Shown here in pieces: positions 24,560 through 33,290 of a DNA stretch of 41,810 bases. Position 1 is the first letter of the stretch, and every line of letters starts with the position of its first letter. The notes under the pieces were generated by a model, which saw only the letters and a program-made list of their open reading frames with translations, was not told the origin of the DNA and made no database searches. Source of the DNA: Nitrospinaceae bacterium (lineage in GTDB: Bacteria; Nitrospinota; Nitrospinia; Nitrospinales; VA-1); contig JAJDAV010000005.1 of NCBI GenBank assembly GCA_029261695.1, positions 1-41,810 on the forward strand, given 5' to 3'. Position numbers and translations under genes: made by a program.

Positions 24560-26959
24560 GTGCTCATTTTTAAAAAGGGACTGACAGTATTTTTGATTAC
24601 CCTAATTGGGGTTTGTTCTGTCTACGCTCAGGAAAAAGACTGGACCTTCTGGCAGAAACAATTTTTCCAATCAAATGCGGATAAGTCTGAAGACCACGAA
24701 ACGGCACATTTCTGGAGAACCCAGGAACCACATATAAAAGAAGTTAAGGTCACCGCGACCCTGCCAGACTATCCCTGGGTTAAAGTATCTGGTTACAGAA
24801 ATCGTGCGGTAGAGCGCTGCATTACCTGCCACGATGGAATATCCACCACAAGCTCATCTCACCCCCCTGATTTTGGCTGTACTGTTTGCCATGGCGGCGA
24901 ACCTGAATCGATAGACAAAGATCAAGCTCATGCAACATTGATTTATGATCCCCAGGCGGGAACCGGAAAGCGTAATCCATCAAGTCTCAGTGTGGTTGAA
25001 AAATCGTGCGGCCAGTTATATTGCCACTCCGGCCATATTCAAGAAGACCGTAATCATATACAAAAACTAAACAAGTCCATGATGAATACACTTGCCGGAA
25101 TGATTTCCGGCCTGCGTTACCAATGGGCTGGACAAGATAAAAAAACTGCTCGCTATGCAACACAAGCCATTGAAGATAAAGATGGAAATATTCCTCATGC
25201 ATGGGGTGCTTTGGATAAACTAGACAAGCTGCCCTATTTTTCTTCTCTGGACATTCCTGAATCAGAGCAAGAAACCATTCATCAAATTTCAAAACATCCC
25301 AGCGACCGTTTATTACGTAAAGAATGTTTTCAGTGCCATATCGATTCGCCACCTGCCCCGGGACAATACCGTTCCCAGGGTTGCGCTGCTTGCCATTTTT
25401 CTTATTCAAAGACAGGCCTATATGAAGGCAACGACCCAACTATTTCTAAAACTCAGCCCGGCCATGCAAAACTACATATTATCCAGGCTCTACCCAAACG
25501 TATGATATGCGTTCAATGTCACAAAAGGTTCTCTATACAACCTTTAGGAGATGAGCCTTCCCCTATCAGAAAAAATGTAAGCCTGCCCATTGATGAAGTG
25601 GAAGAACCCATAATTAAAACGGCTGCCGAACAACCCCAGGAAACCGAAGACCATTCTACTGACGGGCCAAATGAAGAAACACAGCAACAGGTGAAAGCTG
25701 AGCAGTTGGGTGAAGAGCCTTCCCAAAACAATCTGGAGAAAGAGGGATTGCTTGTTGAAATAACCGAAAAAGATAAAAACCGCAGCGCACCGGTTCCTGA
25801 GAAAGAATTTTCTCTTTTTGCAAACAGAGACAACGTTCAGGTCGATGTTCATACTGCGCGTGGTATGGACTGTATTGATTGCCATACTCAACGAGATATT
25901 ATGGGTGATGGAAATTTATACTCCAAACAACATCAAGCGGTAGAAATCCGTTGTGAAACCTGTCATGGTGATGATGCTACCTATCCCCTGATTTCAGAAG
26001 TCACCGACCCAAAAGATGCTGTCATCCGACTTAGCAAACACTATAAAGGCGAGCCTAACTCTGTTGGAGACTGGATGGCTGTTTCTGAACGAAAAATGCG
26101 AATGACTAATGTTAAAGTCCAAGAGGGGAAAATGGTGACTCTTGGAAAACAAAATGGTCGTGTTTATGAAATCCCTCTTCTTCGAGATTCGAAAGCACAT
26201 TTTATTCCACAACATATGTCCCGCTTGGAATGTACGGCCTGTCATTCCCAATGGGTGGTACGTTGTCAGGGTTGTCATGCATCCATGAATCTGGGACAGA
26301 ACCCGTTAGAATTGAAGATGGCCGACCGTCCTCCTATTAAAATCCAGCAACCCTCTCTTATGATAGGGCCTCGTGGAAAAGTTGCGCCGATGCTGGCACA
26401 ACCAGAAAGACATTTTTCTCTTTTGGATGAAAAGGGGAATCCTGTTCCAGCTTTGGGGGTTGGGGGCGAACTCCGAGGCAAATATCAGGAATGGCATTTT
26501 ACAAACCCAGACAGCTTATCAGGATCGAACTTGGCATATTCACTAAACCCTCATTCCACAGGCACTAAAGTTCGCACTTGTGAAAGTTGCCATTTATCGC
26601 CTAAAACCTTAGGATTAGGAGCAGGTGATTTGAAAATTGGGGCCAACAATACCGGGAAAAATGATTCCCTGCTTCCACTAAATCAATCTGACAAAATGGT
26701 AAAAGCATCTAATTTTGATCCTCAGGCAAAAGTTTCAATCCGAGGTGAGATTCTTGCTGGAAGTCATCAAACTAAAGCAAGACCCTTTAATCAAAATGAA
26801 ATAGTAAGAATATTAAAGGTGGGAAATTGCATTCCCTGCCACGATCAATATAGCGACCCTATTTACCAGGACATAAAAAAAAGTTATACCTTCGAACGCA
26901 CACTTGAGCATCGTCAATTGCGTAAAAAAATATTGAACTCAAAACAAATTCAACCGTGA
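24560..26959 (+). CDS. Dodecahaem c-type cytochrome, novel-looking
   Basis: This 799-residue protein begins with GTG and a signal peptide (LTVFLITLIGVCSVYA, cleavage near residue 23). Eleven CxxCH sites lie at Cys 87, 107, 256, 275, 317, 438, 465, 558, 569, 674 and 757; a twelfth, CGQLYCH at 150-156, is a CX4CH site. An acidic Gln/Glu-rich linker (about 330-420) splits haems 1-6 from 7-12. No outer-membrane lipobox or MtrC-like pattern is seen. It shares order and local sequence with the next gene, so the two are paralogues. It should be a periplasmic or surface electron carrier or multihaem oxidoreductase; I cannot name the family. Its stop overlaps the next start as GTGA. Confidence 0.88.
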   Translation: MLIFKKGLTVFLITLIGVCSVYAQEKDWTFWQKQFFQSNADKSEDHETAHFWRTQEPHIKEVKVTATLPDYPWVKVSGYRNRAVERCITCHDGISTTSSSHPPDFGCTVCHGGEPESIDKDQAHATLIYDPQAGTGKRNPSSLSVVEKSCGQLYCHSGHIQEDRNHIQKLNKSMMNTLAGMISGLRYQWAGQDKKTARYATQAIEDKDGNIPHAWGALDKLDKLPYFSSLDIPESEQETIHQISKHPSDRLLRKECFQCHIDSPPAPGQYRSQGCAACHFSYSKTGLYEGNDPTISKTQPGHAKLHIIQALPKRMICVQCHKRFSIQPLGDEPSPIRKNVSLPIDEVEEPIIKTAAEQPQETEDHSTDGPNEETQQQVKAEQLGEEPSQNNLEKEGLLVEITEKDKNRSAPVPEKEFSLFANRDNVQVDVHTARGMDCIDCHTQRDIMGDGNLYSKQHQAVEIRCETCHGDDATYPLISEVTDPKDAVIRLSKHYKGEPNSVGDWMAVSERKMRMTNVKVQEGKMVTLGKQNGRVYEIPLLRDSKAHFIPQHMSRLECTACHSQWVVRCQGCHASMNLGQNPLELKMADRPPIKIQQPSLMIGPRGKVAPMLAQPERHFSLLDEKGNPVPALGVGGELRGKYQEWHFTNPDSLSGSNLAYSLNPHSTGTKVRTCESCHLSPKTLGLGAGDLKIGANNTGKNDSLLPLNQSDKMVKASNFDPQAKVSIRGEILAGSHQTKARPFNQNEIVRILKVGNCIPCHDQYSDPIYQDIKKSYTFERTLEHRQLRKKILNSKQIQP

Positions 26960-29703
26960 ATAAAATATTTCGATTTTTTCTATCCCTAACTCTTGCAGGG
27001 GGTTTTTGCCTGGCAACATTCCTCACCTATTCTTCCGGTCAGGACGTAAACGAAGAGAATCTCTCTGACTTTTTTGATGACCCGCAAGGCAGTGAATCAG
27101 TTACAGCTCCTACTGAAAAAAATTCCCCGGGAATATTGGACTTCTTTCTTAAATCGGATTCTAATCCTGTAGAAATTCAGGAAGTAGAAATTGACTCCAA
27201 ACCTCAGAACAACATACAAGCAAAAGAAATGGTTGAAGTGCCCTCGTCACTTCCCAAAGTCCAAATAGATGCATCCGATTTCGAAGATCCCTTTTATAGA
27301 GTAAGAGGGTTTCAGGGGAATTCAGAAAAAGTCCTTCAACCTGGCACCACCTTGGATGGAATTCAGTTTCAATCTTACGGTGAAAGCAACAAGTTTATAG
27401 AGAAGTTTTATAAGGAGTCCAATTTCTCGATCGAAGAAGTGTATGGGAAAGTAGAGTATCTTGAAAGACGCGGAGGTTGTTATACCTGCCACCAGGGCAT
27501 TGAACGGATTAGCAACAACCACCGTTTTTCATGCGTTCGCTGCCATGGTGGAAACAGACGTTCCAGTTCGTTGCCAAAAGCCCATAAAGGCCTTGTCGCC
27601 AACCCCTCCTCGGTAGAAAATGCTCCACGGTTTTGTGGGAAATGCCATGAGAACCACGTCAGCAAGGTAGAGCGATCTCTTATGTCTACCGCGAAAAGAA
27701 CCATCAACATCACACGGTATGGCTGGGGGGCCCAACCTTTGAATGAACTCCCCTATTCACTCAAACCGGATGAAAACGAACAAGCTTTCCCCAATCCTGG
27801 AGAAGGCCATGCAGTGGATGGGTTTCTTAAAACAAAATGTCTACGTTGCCATATTGGGTCAGAAAGCCCACACCGACCTGGAGATTATCGAGCCTCGGGT
27901 TGTTCTTCCTGTCATATGATTTATTCGAATGACGGCATCTCTTTATCACATGATCGAGCCATTCAAAAAATTCAAAATAAGAATAAAAAGCAAAATCGTT
28001 TTTCCAGAAAATTCGCAGAAAACTCCTTGAACAATCCACGAGGTTATCCGTTACTCCATAAGTTCACCGTCGCAGTTCCCAGTGTTCAATGTGAACATTG
28101 CCATAGCAATAACGGAGTAGGACAAGAATTTGAAGGATTGTTTGCAAAACCGTCAAGACCCATTGAATCACCCGCACAAATCAATGCAGACAAACCTGTT
28201 CTTTACGGCAAAGATCATGAGTTTCTCGTTCCTGATATTCATCGCGAGAAAGGAATGCATTGTATCGACTGCCATATCGGCGATGAAATGAAACCGGGAT
28301 TAGATACTGACAATCTTCAATCCAAGGTGCAAATTCGCTGCGTGGATTGCCATGGAACCCAGGACAAACTTCCTCAAGAATTTCTTTTAATTGAATCGGA
28401 CCGAAACACGAAAAATTTAATCAAACGCGCAAACCTAAACCCCAACCTAAAGAAAAAAATCAAGCCTGGTGATACCGTTTTGGTTAACTCAAGTGATTCT
28501 CCCATGCTGCATGTCAAACGGATCAAAAAAGAATGGGTTTTGTATTCAAAGGTAACTGGCAAGAAACACAGCATCCCATTACTCAAAAATCTAAAACCTT
28601 CAATTGCACACCAGATTCCAAAACATATGCAGGAAATGGAGTGTTCAACCTGCCATGCGCGTTGGGCTGCAACCGAATGGGGTATGCATGTTGTTCGAGA
28701 AAAAAATTTATCCTCTGAAAAATGGAAAAACTGGAATCTGTCAGATCCCATAAACCTAAGGGACGACTCCCACAATGAAAATCGGGGAATGGTAGATTGG
28801 TTGACGGCCAAATCTCTACCTCAAAAAATTGAAGCCAATATAATAAATGAATACTGGTGGACTGTGTTTGCAGATTCGGGCTGGTCAGAAATGGTCATGG
28901 GGAAAAACTCGCGCGGGAAATACGCTATTTTGAAACCGCGCTACCAATACTTTGTCACTGACCAAACAGGTCCACGAGGAATTCCTTTGAAAAGGGCGGA
29001 ACCTCCTTTAACACTAGACGATTCTGCCGGGTTGATCTGGACGGAATATTCACCACATACAATTCGAAAAACCGTACGCTCCTGTGAGGACTGCCACAAA
29101 AACTCTTTATCTGTCGGACTCGGCGACTCATTAAAAAGGTCCATTCAGGAATCTGGACAATTTTTCTCTACATTGAAACTAAACAAGCAGGTTCATCCAG
29201 ACTTCCAACTCAAACAAGGCGTAGACCCTCAGGGACAAGCGATACAAACCCCTTTCCCTGAAGATGGTTCACGTTTTCTTAACAAAGATGAGATTGCAGC
29301 CATACAAGAACCGTCAGATCGATATCGGGCATTTCGTTCCTTAAACTTACGAGAATTAAATTATTCTAGATTATTGAGTCGAAACGAATTTCCTTACGAT
29401 ATGAGGCATAAAGTTCGCGAGCAAACATTAGAGCAATCACAACCTCGCGAGGACCTCTTCTATGATGTCGAAAAAAATCAGTTCGTTAAAATTGAAAAAC
29501 CAAAGGCTCCCCTAAAAATCCCAGAAATTGAAATACCGGAACAATCGCCAGAAATAAAAACAGAAGAAAATAATAGTTCAAGAACCGAGCCATTGCCAGA
29601 TGTAGAAAAGGAAGGAATCATTGAATTCCTTTACGATATTTTCCAGGAGAAGGAAAAACCTGTCGATCCTTTGTCTGCCCCCAATGATGCAACTCCGCTA
29701 TGA
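26956..29703 (+). CDS. Decahaem c-type cytochrome, paralogue of the preceding gene
   Basis: This 915-residue protein has a signal peptide (FFLSLTLAGGFCLATFLTY) and an acidic N-terminal spacer of about 140 residues. Ten CxxCH sites follow at Cys 175, 193, 227, 295, 316, 379, 436, 462, 563 and 710. They match haems 1-9 and 11 of the upstream protein. Shared landmarks include GMHCIDCH against GMDCIDCH and SLMSTAKRTINITRYGWGAQ against SMMNTLAGMISGLRYQWAGQ. The last 200 residues carry no haem and end in a Pro/Glu-rich tail, perhaps a docking region. Axial-histidine partners are abundant. Start GTG at 26956 overlaps the previous stop; the stop overlaps the diheme ATG (ATGA). It is exported and likely forms a complex with its paralogue. 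Confidence 0.88.
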   Translation: MNKIFRFFLSLTLAGGFCLATFLTYSSGQDVNEENLSDFFDDPQGSESVTAPTEKNSPGILDFFLKSDSNPVEIQEVEIDSKPQNNIQAKEMVEVPSSLPKVQIDASDFEDPFYRVRGFQGNSEKVLQPGTTLDGIQFQSYGESNKFIEKFYKESNFSIEEVYGKVEYLERRGGCYTCHQGIERISNNHRFSCVRCHGGNRRSSSLPKAHKGLVANPSSVENAPRFCGKCHENHVSKVERSLMSTAKRTINITRYGWGAQPLNELPYSLKPDENEQAFPNPGEGHAVDGFLKTKCLRCHIGSESPHRPGDYRASGCSSCHMIYSNDGISLSHDRAIQKIQNKNKKQNRFSRKFAENSLNNPRGYPLLHKFTVAVPSVQCEHCHSNNGVGQEFEGLFAKPSRPIESPAQINADKPVLYGKDHEFLVPDIHREKGMHCIDCHIGDEMKPGLDTDNLQSKVQIRCVDCHGTQDKLPQEFLLIESDRNTKNLIKRANLNPNLKKKIKPGDTVLVNSSDSPMLHVKRIKKEWVLYSKVTGKKHSIPLLKNLKPSIAHQIPKHMQEMECSTCHARWAATEWGMHVVREKNLSSEKWKNWNLSDPINLRDDSHNENRGMVDWLTAKSLPQKIEANIINEYWWTVFADSGWSEMVMGKNSRGKYAILKPRYQYFVTDQTGPRGIPLKRAEPPLTLDDSAGLIWTEYSPHTIRKTVRSCEDCHKNSLSVGLGDSLKRSIQESGQFFSTLKLNKQVHPDFQLKQGVDPQGQAIQTPFPEDGSRFLNKDEIAAIQEPSDRYRAFRSLNLRELNYSRLLSRNEFPYDMRHKVREQTLEQSQPREDLFYDVEKNQFVKIEKPKAPLKIPEIEIPEQSPEIKTEENNSSRTEPLPDVEKEGIIEFLYDIFQEKEKPVDPLSAPNDATPL

Positions 29704-30359
29704 AAAAACTACTCTACACGATAATATTGGGATGGCTTTTAAACACTCCGGCACTTGCCAATGCATCTTTAATTGAAGAAAAAAAATGCTCGGTGTGCCA
29801 TCGCTTATCCCAGGAAGAAATCGAAAAAAAAGGTCCTGATCTTTTCTATGCAGGCAATAAGTTTCAGTCACTCTGGTTGGAGCAATATCTTCAAAACCCT
29901 AAAACCATTAGAAATGCAGGTACAAGTCATAACACCGACTTCTTAAAGTATGAAAAGGATAAATCTCAAAAGCATCCCATTCTTTCTAAAAAAGAAGCCC
30001 GCCAGATGACCGAGGAGTTGATGAAAATAACTCTACCGGCTGTTCCAGAAAAAATGGACAGCCTTAAGCCTTTAACGAAGGGGAAGAAGGCAAAAACCAA
30101 ATATGAATTCGAACGTACATTTAGTTGCATTTCCTGCCATCAAAGCTTAAATCTGGCCGGGAAAGTTCGTGGTGGAATTTCCGGCCCATCGCTCGTCAAT
30201 GCGGGAAATCGATTGCAGGCAAACTGGGTGGCGAGTTGGCTCAAAAACCCAAAATCGTTCTCAGAGAAAAGCCGGATGCCCATCTACAAAATGGACGATG
30301 AAACTCGTTGGAGGTTCACACAATTCATCATGACACTAAAAAATAAAAACTCACAATAG
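29700..30359 (+). CDS. Diheme cytochrome c with two tandem class I-like domains
   Basis: The 219-residue protein has a signal peptide (LLYTIILGWLLNTPALANA) and two haem sites, CSVCH at 30-34 and CISCH at 143-147. Both domains repeat the pattern GPxLxxAGN, then Q, W and LxNPK. The second has SRMPIYKM, giving the usual Met193 axial ligand. In the first the matching place reads GTSHNTD, so Met is replaced and a His may serve. It is a small soluble periplasmic electron carrier. ATGA overlap with the decahaem gene implies translational coupling; the monohaem lipoprotein starts three bases after its stop. Confidence 0.88.
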   Translation: MKKLLYTIILGWLLNTPALANASLIEEKKCSVCHRLSQEEIEKKGPDLFYAGNKFQSLWLEQYLQNPKTIRNAGTSHNTDFLKYEKDKSQKHPILSKKEARQMTEELMKITLPAVPEKMDSLKPLTKGKKAKTKYEFERTFSCISCHQSLNLAGKVRGGISGPSLVNAGNRLQANWVASWLKNPKSFSEKSRMPIYKMDDETRWRFTQFIMTLKNKNSQ

Positions 30360-30362
30360 CTC

Positions 30363-30830
30363 ATGACAAAAAGTTCTCTAACATCTTTCTTCCTGCCTGG
30401 AATTCTGATACTCGCGATATATATGACGGGATGCGGAGAAAAACCAGCCGAAAAATCTTCTGCGCCTCTTCCCCCACTCATAGAAGAATCGCAACTGGTT
30501 CAGCCTAAAGAGATCGCACCCCCTCAACCCGTCGTTGTATCCGAAAAAACTCGCGAAACCTATCAATGGTATTGCGCGCAATGTCACGGGACAAAGGGTA
30601 AGGGAGATGGCGTTAATTCCAAATTTTTAACTGTGCCACCGAGAAACCATACCAAAGCTGATTACATGGAAACTCGAACGGATGAACAATTTTTCGAAGC
30701 CATCAAATTTGGCGGGTTATCTGTCGGACGAGCCCCTTGCATGCCAGCGTGGGGAAATACGCTAGAAGATTCTACCATCCACGAGTTGGTACGTTATATT
30801 CGCGAATTATGTCAATGCGAGGCATTATAG
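30363..30830 (+). CDS. Monohaem cytochrome c lipoprotein
   Basis: The 155-residue product has a lipoprotein signal (LILAIYMTGCGEK, lipid Cys24), a Pro-rich tether of about 40 residues and a class I cytochrome c domain. The haem site is CAQCH at 71-75, followed by GTKGKGDG, and MPAWG supplies Met127 as axial ligand. RYIRELCQCEA closes the domain and has two extra cysteines. It is membrane-tethered and would pass electrons to or from the soluble diheme and multihaem proteins. It is the last gene of the cytochrome operon. Confidence 0.88.
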   Translation: MTKSSLTSFFLPGILILAIYMTGCGEKPAEKSSAPLPPLIEESQLVQPKEIAPPQPVVVSEKTRETYQWYCAQCHGTKGKGDGVNSKFLTVPPRNHTKADYMETRTDEQFFEAIKFGGLSVGRAPCMPAWGNTLEDSTIHELVRYIRELCQCEAL

Positions 30831-30848
30831 GAAGTTCTTTTTTATATT

Positions 30849-30857
30849 TGCTATAAT
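30849..30857 (+). promoter_or_regulatory. Extended -10 promoter for the DUF1015 gene
   Basis: TGCTATAAT (30849-30857) is a perfect extended -10 element, 46 bases before the ATG at 30904. The -35 region is T-rich without a clear hexamer, which is normal for extended -10 promoters. Confidence 0.5.
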
Positions 30858-30903
30858 CTTTTTATAATTTTTTACCCTGCAACATTCAAAATGAGATCAA
30901 AAT

Positions 30904-32199
30904 ATGATCGAAGTTTGCCCCTTCAATGGTCTTTTATACGACACAGACATTACGGGTCCGCTCAATGGCGTTACAGCGCCTCCTTACGATGTAATCTCTC
31001 CAGAGCAACAAGAAGCCTTATACAATAAAAATCCACACAATGTTGTCCAACTAATATTGGGTAAGGAATTCGACAAAGACTCTGACACTAACAATCGCTA
31101 TACCCGATCGGCCAAAGTTTTTAAGGATTGGATTAGTAAAGGCGTGCTTAAAAGAGACGAGGAGCCGGGGTTCTATCTTTACAGCCAGGAATATGAGTTT
31201 GAAGGAGAGCAGTTTTGTCGCATTGGATTTTTTGCCCGCGTAAAAACGGAGGATTTTAGTAAAGGAAATATTTGCCCTCACGAATTTACATTATCAAAAG
31301 CGAAAACGGATCGCACAAAGCTTCTCAATGCCTGCCACGCTAATTTTAGCCCCATCTTTGGTTTGTATTCAGACCCAGAAGGAGTGATCGACCCTTTTCT
31401 AAACCAAGGCACAGAGTCAAAACCTTTGGCTGTCATTGATGATGGTAAAGTCTTGCATAAGCTTTGGCGATTAAGCGATGCTGATAATAATCAAAAAATC
31501 TGCGATCTGATTCGGGATAAAAAAATATACATTGCCGATGGCCACCATCGATATGAAACAGCTCTGGCCTTCGCGAAAGAAAATGAAGATAAAGTTCCAG
31601 ACAGCTCGCACGTCATGATGTTTTTAACAAATATGGATTCTGGCTCGATGTCTATTTTCCCCATTCACCGTGTGGTAAAAAGTCCATCTCCATTTGACCG
31701 CGATATTTTTTTAAAGCGTGCAGGCGTATATTTCGATGTCATACCCTGGAATACCGAAGTAAATGGAGCGGAAATTAAATCCCGCCTACAAGAGTTTGGA
31801 AAGAATAGCATCGCTTTTTGCGCTTATATGGGTAAAGATAAAACCTACACATTGATTGCCAACGACCCAAAAAATATTCTTCCTTTACTTGATAAAGATG
31901 AACCCAAGGATTTACAAGTTCTAGATGTAATGCAGTTGCATGCTGTAATTTTCAGGGAAATCCTTAAAATTGACACACGTGAAAAATCGAACCAACAATA
32001 CGTTTCATACAAAGTAAACTCAGAGGAAGCTATGAAAATGGTGGACTCAGGGGATTACGATATTGCCTTTTTTATGAATCCCACCCAAATAAATGAAGTG
32101 AGACGCTTAGCAGGAATGGGAATTCGCCTGCCTCAGAAAGCGACTTTCTTTTACCCCAAACTATTGTCAGGTTTAGTCATAAACAAGTTTGGAGATTAA
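30904..32199 (+). CDS. DUF1015 family protein
   Basis: The 431-residue protein is full-length for DUF1015. Diagnostic segments are the N-terminal GVTAPPYDVISPEQQEALY, SPIFGLYSD, and the central motif YIADGHHRYETALAF (about 210-224), which links the family to ParB/SerK-like phosphotransferase folds. MNPTQINEVRRLAGMGIRLPQKATFFYPK at the end is also typical, here seen in pieces. Its exact biochemical role is not settled. It has no signal peptide and acts in the cytoplasm. engB follows after 21 bases and may be cotranscribed. Confidence 0.9.
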   Translation: MIEVCPFNGLLYDTDITGPLNGVTAPPYDVISPEQQEALYNKNPHNVVQLILGKEFDKDSDTNNRYTRSAKVFKDWISKGVLKRDEEPGFYLYSQEYEFEGEQFCRIGFFARVKTEDFSKGNICPHEFTLSKAKTDRTKLLNACHANFSPIFGLYSDPEGVIDPFLNQGTESKPLAVIDDGKVLHKLWRLSDADNNQKICDLIRDKKIYIADGHHRYETALAFAKENEDKVPDSSHVMMFLTNMDSGSMSIFPIHRVVKSPSPFDRDIFLKRAGVYFDVIPWNTEVNGAEIKSRLQEFGKNSIAFCAYMGKDKTYTLIANDPKNILPLLDKDEPKDLQVLDVMQLHAVIFREILKIDTREKSNQQYVSYKVNSEEAMKMVDSGDYDIAFFMNPTQINEVRRLAGMGIRLPQKATFFYPKLLSGLVINKFGD

Positions 32200-32220
32200 T
32201 AGTCTTTAACACATACACCC

Positions 32221-32826
32221 ATGAAAGTAATCAACACGGAGTTCCTAACCGGCGCCGTTTCAGCCAAGCAGTACCCTAAAGAACCTTATCCTGAATTTGC
32301 TTTTGTGGGGCGATCCAATGTAGGAAAGTCTTCCCTAATTCGCTCACTATTAAACAGGAAAAAACTGGTTCGCATCAGCTCCACACCCGGAAAAACAAGA
32401 GAAATTAACTTTTTCAAGATTAATGAAACACTGATGTTTGCGGATCTTCCAGGGTACGGATTTGCACGAGTCACCCCTGCTCTTCAAAAAAAATGGAAAA
32501 CAATGATCGAGGAGTATCTTGTCCATCGCGAAACTTTATCGGCAATTATATTCATCGTCGATATCCGCCGCAAACCTACCGAACTCGACCTGACGCTAAA
32601 GGAATGGTTGGAAGACTTGGGTCGATATTATATTCTTGCCATTACTAAAGCAGACAAGCTTTCGGGAAACGAACGCAGCAAACAGACCAAAATAATCAAA
32701 AATGCGTTTATGGGGGAAAATGCTCTGGCAGCGGTGACCTATTCAAGTAAAAATCACACCGGGAGAAAAGAGCTTTGGAGCCAAATACAAAAAATCTCCT
32801 CAGGAAAAGGAGATCTGATTGAATAA
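32221..32826 (+). CDS. engB: Ribosome-biogenesis GTPase EngB (YihA/YsxC)
   Basis: The 201-residue protein matches the EngB family in length and motifs. G1 is GRSNVGKSSLIRSLLNRK, G2 lies in STPGKTREINFF, G3 is ADLPGYGFARV, G4 is TKADKL and G5 lies in VTYSSKNHTG. It is an essential small GTPase in large ribosomal subunit assembly. It follows the DUF1015 gene by 21 bases. The 5' end lacks a good Shine-Dalgarno. Confidence 0.95.
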   Translation: MKVINTEFLTGAVSAKQYPKEPYPEFAFVGRSNVGKSSLIRSLLNRKKLVRISSTPGKTREINFFKINETLMFADLPGYGFARVTPALQKKWKTMIEEYLVHRETLSAIIFIVDIRRKPTELDLTLKEWLEDLGRYYILAITKADKLSGNERSKQTKIIKNAFMGENALAAVTYSSKNHTGRKELWSQIQKISSGKGDLIE

Positions 32827-32857
32827 AAACTCCCTTTCCCGAGACGGGGAAAGGGAG
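32825..32857 (-). terminator. Terminator of the thioredoxin-like ferredoxin gene
   Basis: CTCCCTTTCCC (32830-32840) and GGGAAAGGGAG (32847-32857) are perfect 11-base arms with loop GAGACG. On the minus strand the hairpin is followed by TTTTT, so it ends the leftward gene that stops at 32882. It lies right after engB and may also stop engB transcripts. Confidence 0.85.
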
Positions 32858-32881
32858 AGTTCCATCGAGCTTACCCGATCT

Positions 32882-33208
32882 CTAGCCCCATAGTTCATCA
32901 GGGATTTCGAGTCGGTCAATTTTTTTACCTTGGCCCACGTGTTGATCAAGAATTTCATCAACATCTTCAGGTTGGACTTTTTGGTACCAGACTCCGTCCG
33001 GATAAACAATAACCACCGGTCCAACACCGCAAGGACCTAAACAACCGGTGCTGGTAACTGTACATTTCCCAAACAACCCTTTTTGTTCTACTCCCATGGC
33101 CAGCTTTTCAAAAATTGCATTTGAACCGCTCTCACCACAAGACCCGCGCGGGTGCCCCGGAGGACGACTGTTGGTACAAACTAAAATATGATAACTTGGT
33201 TTCGGCAT
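32882..33208 (-). CDS. Thioredoxin-like [2Fe-2S] ferredoxin
   Basis: The 108-residue protein has the four-cysteine layout of the thioredoxin-fold [2Fe-2S] family: Cys11 in ILVCTNSRPPGHP, Cys24 in RGSCG, and Cys56 and Cys60 in TGCLGPCGVGP. DGVWYQKVQPEDVDEIL closes the fold. Relatives are the Azotobacter shethna-type ferredoxin and the NuoE C-domain. It is a soluble electron carrier; no redox partner gene is next to it. A strong terminator follows, so it is a single-gene unit. Confidence 0.9.
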   Translation of the reverse strand: MPKPSYHILVCTNSRPPGHPRGSCGESGSNAIFEKLAMGVEQKGLFGKCTVTSTGCLGPCGVGPVVIVYPDGVWYQKVQPEDVDEILDQHVGQGKKIDRLEIPDELWG

Positions 33209-33290
33209 CTGAAAATCTCCGCTTGGTTTTAATAAAAAAACAGAATGCTACATTAGATGTTTGATAATTGAAATAGATTTTTTTATAACT

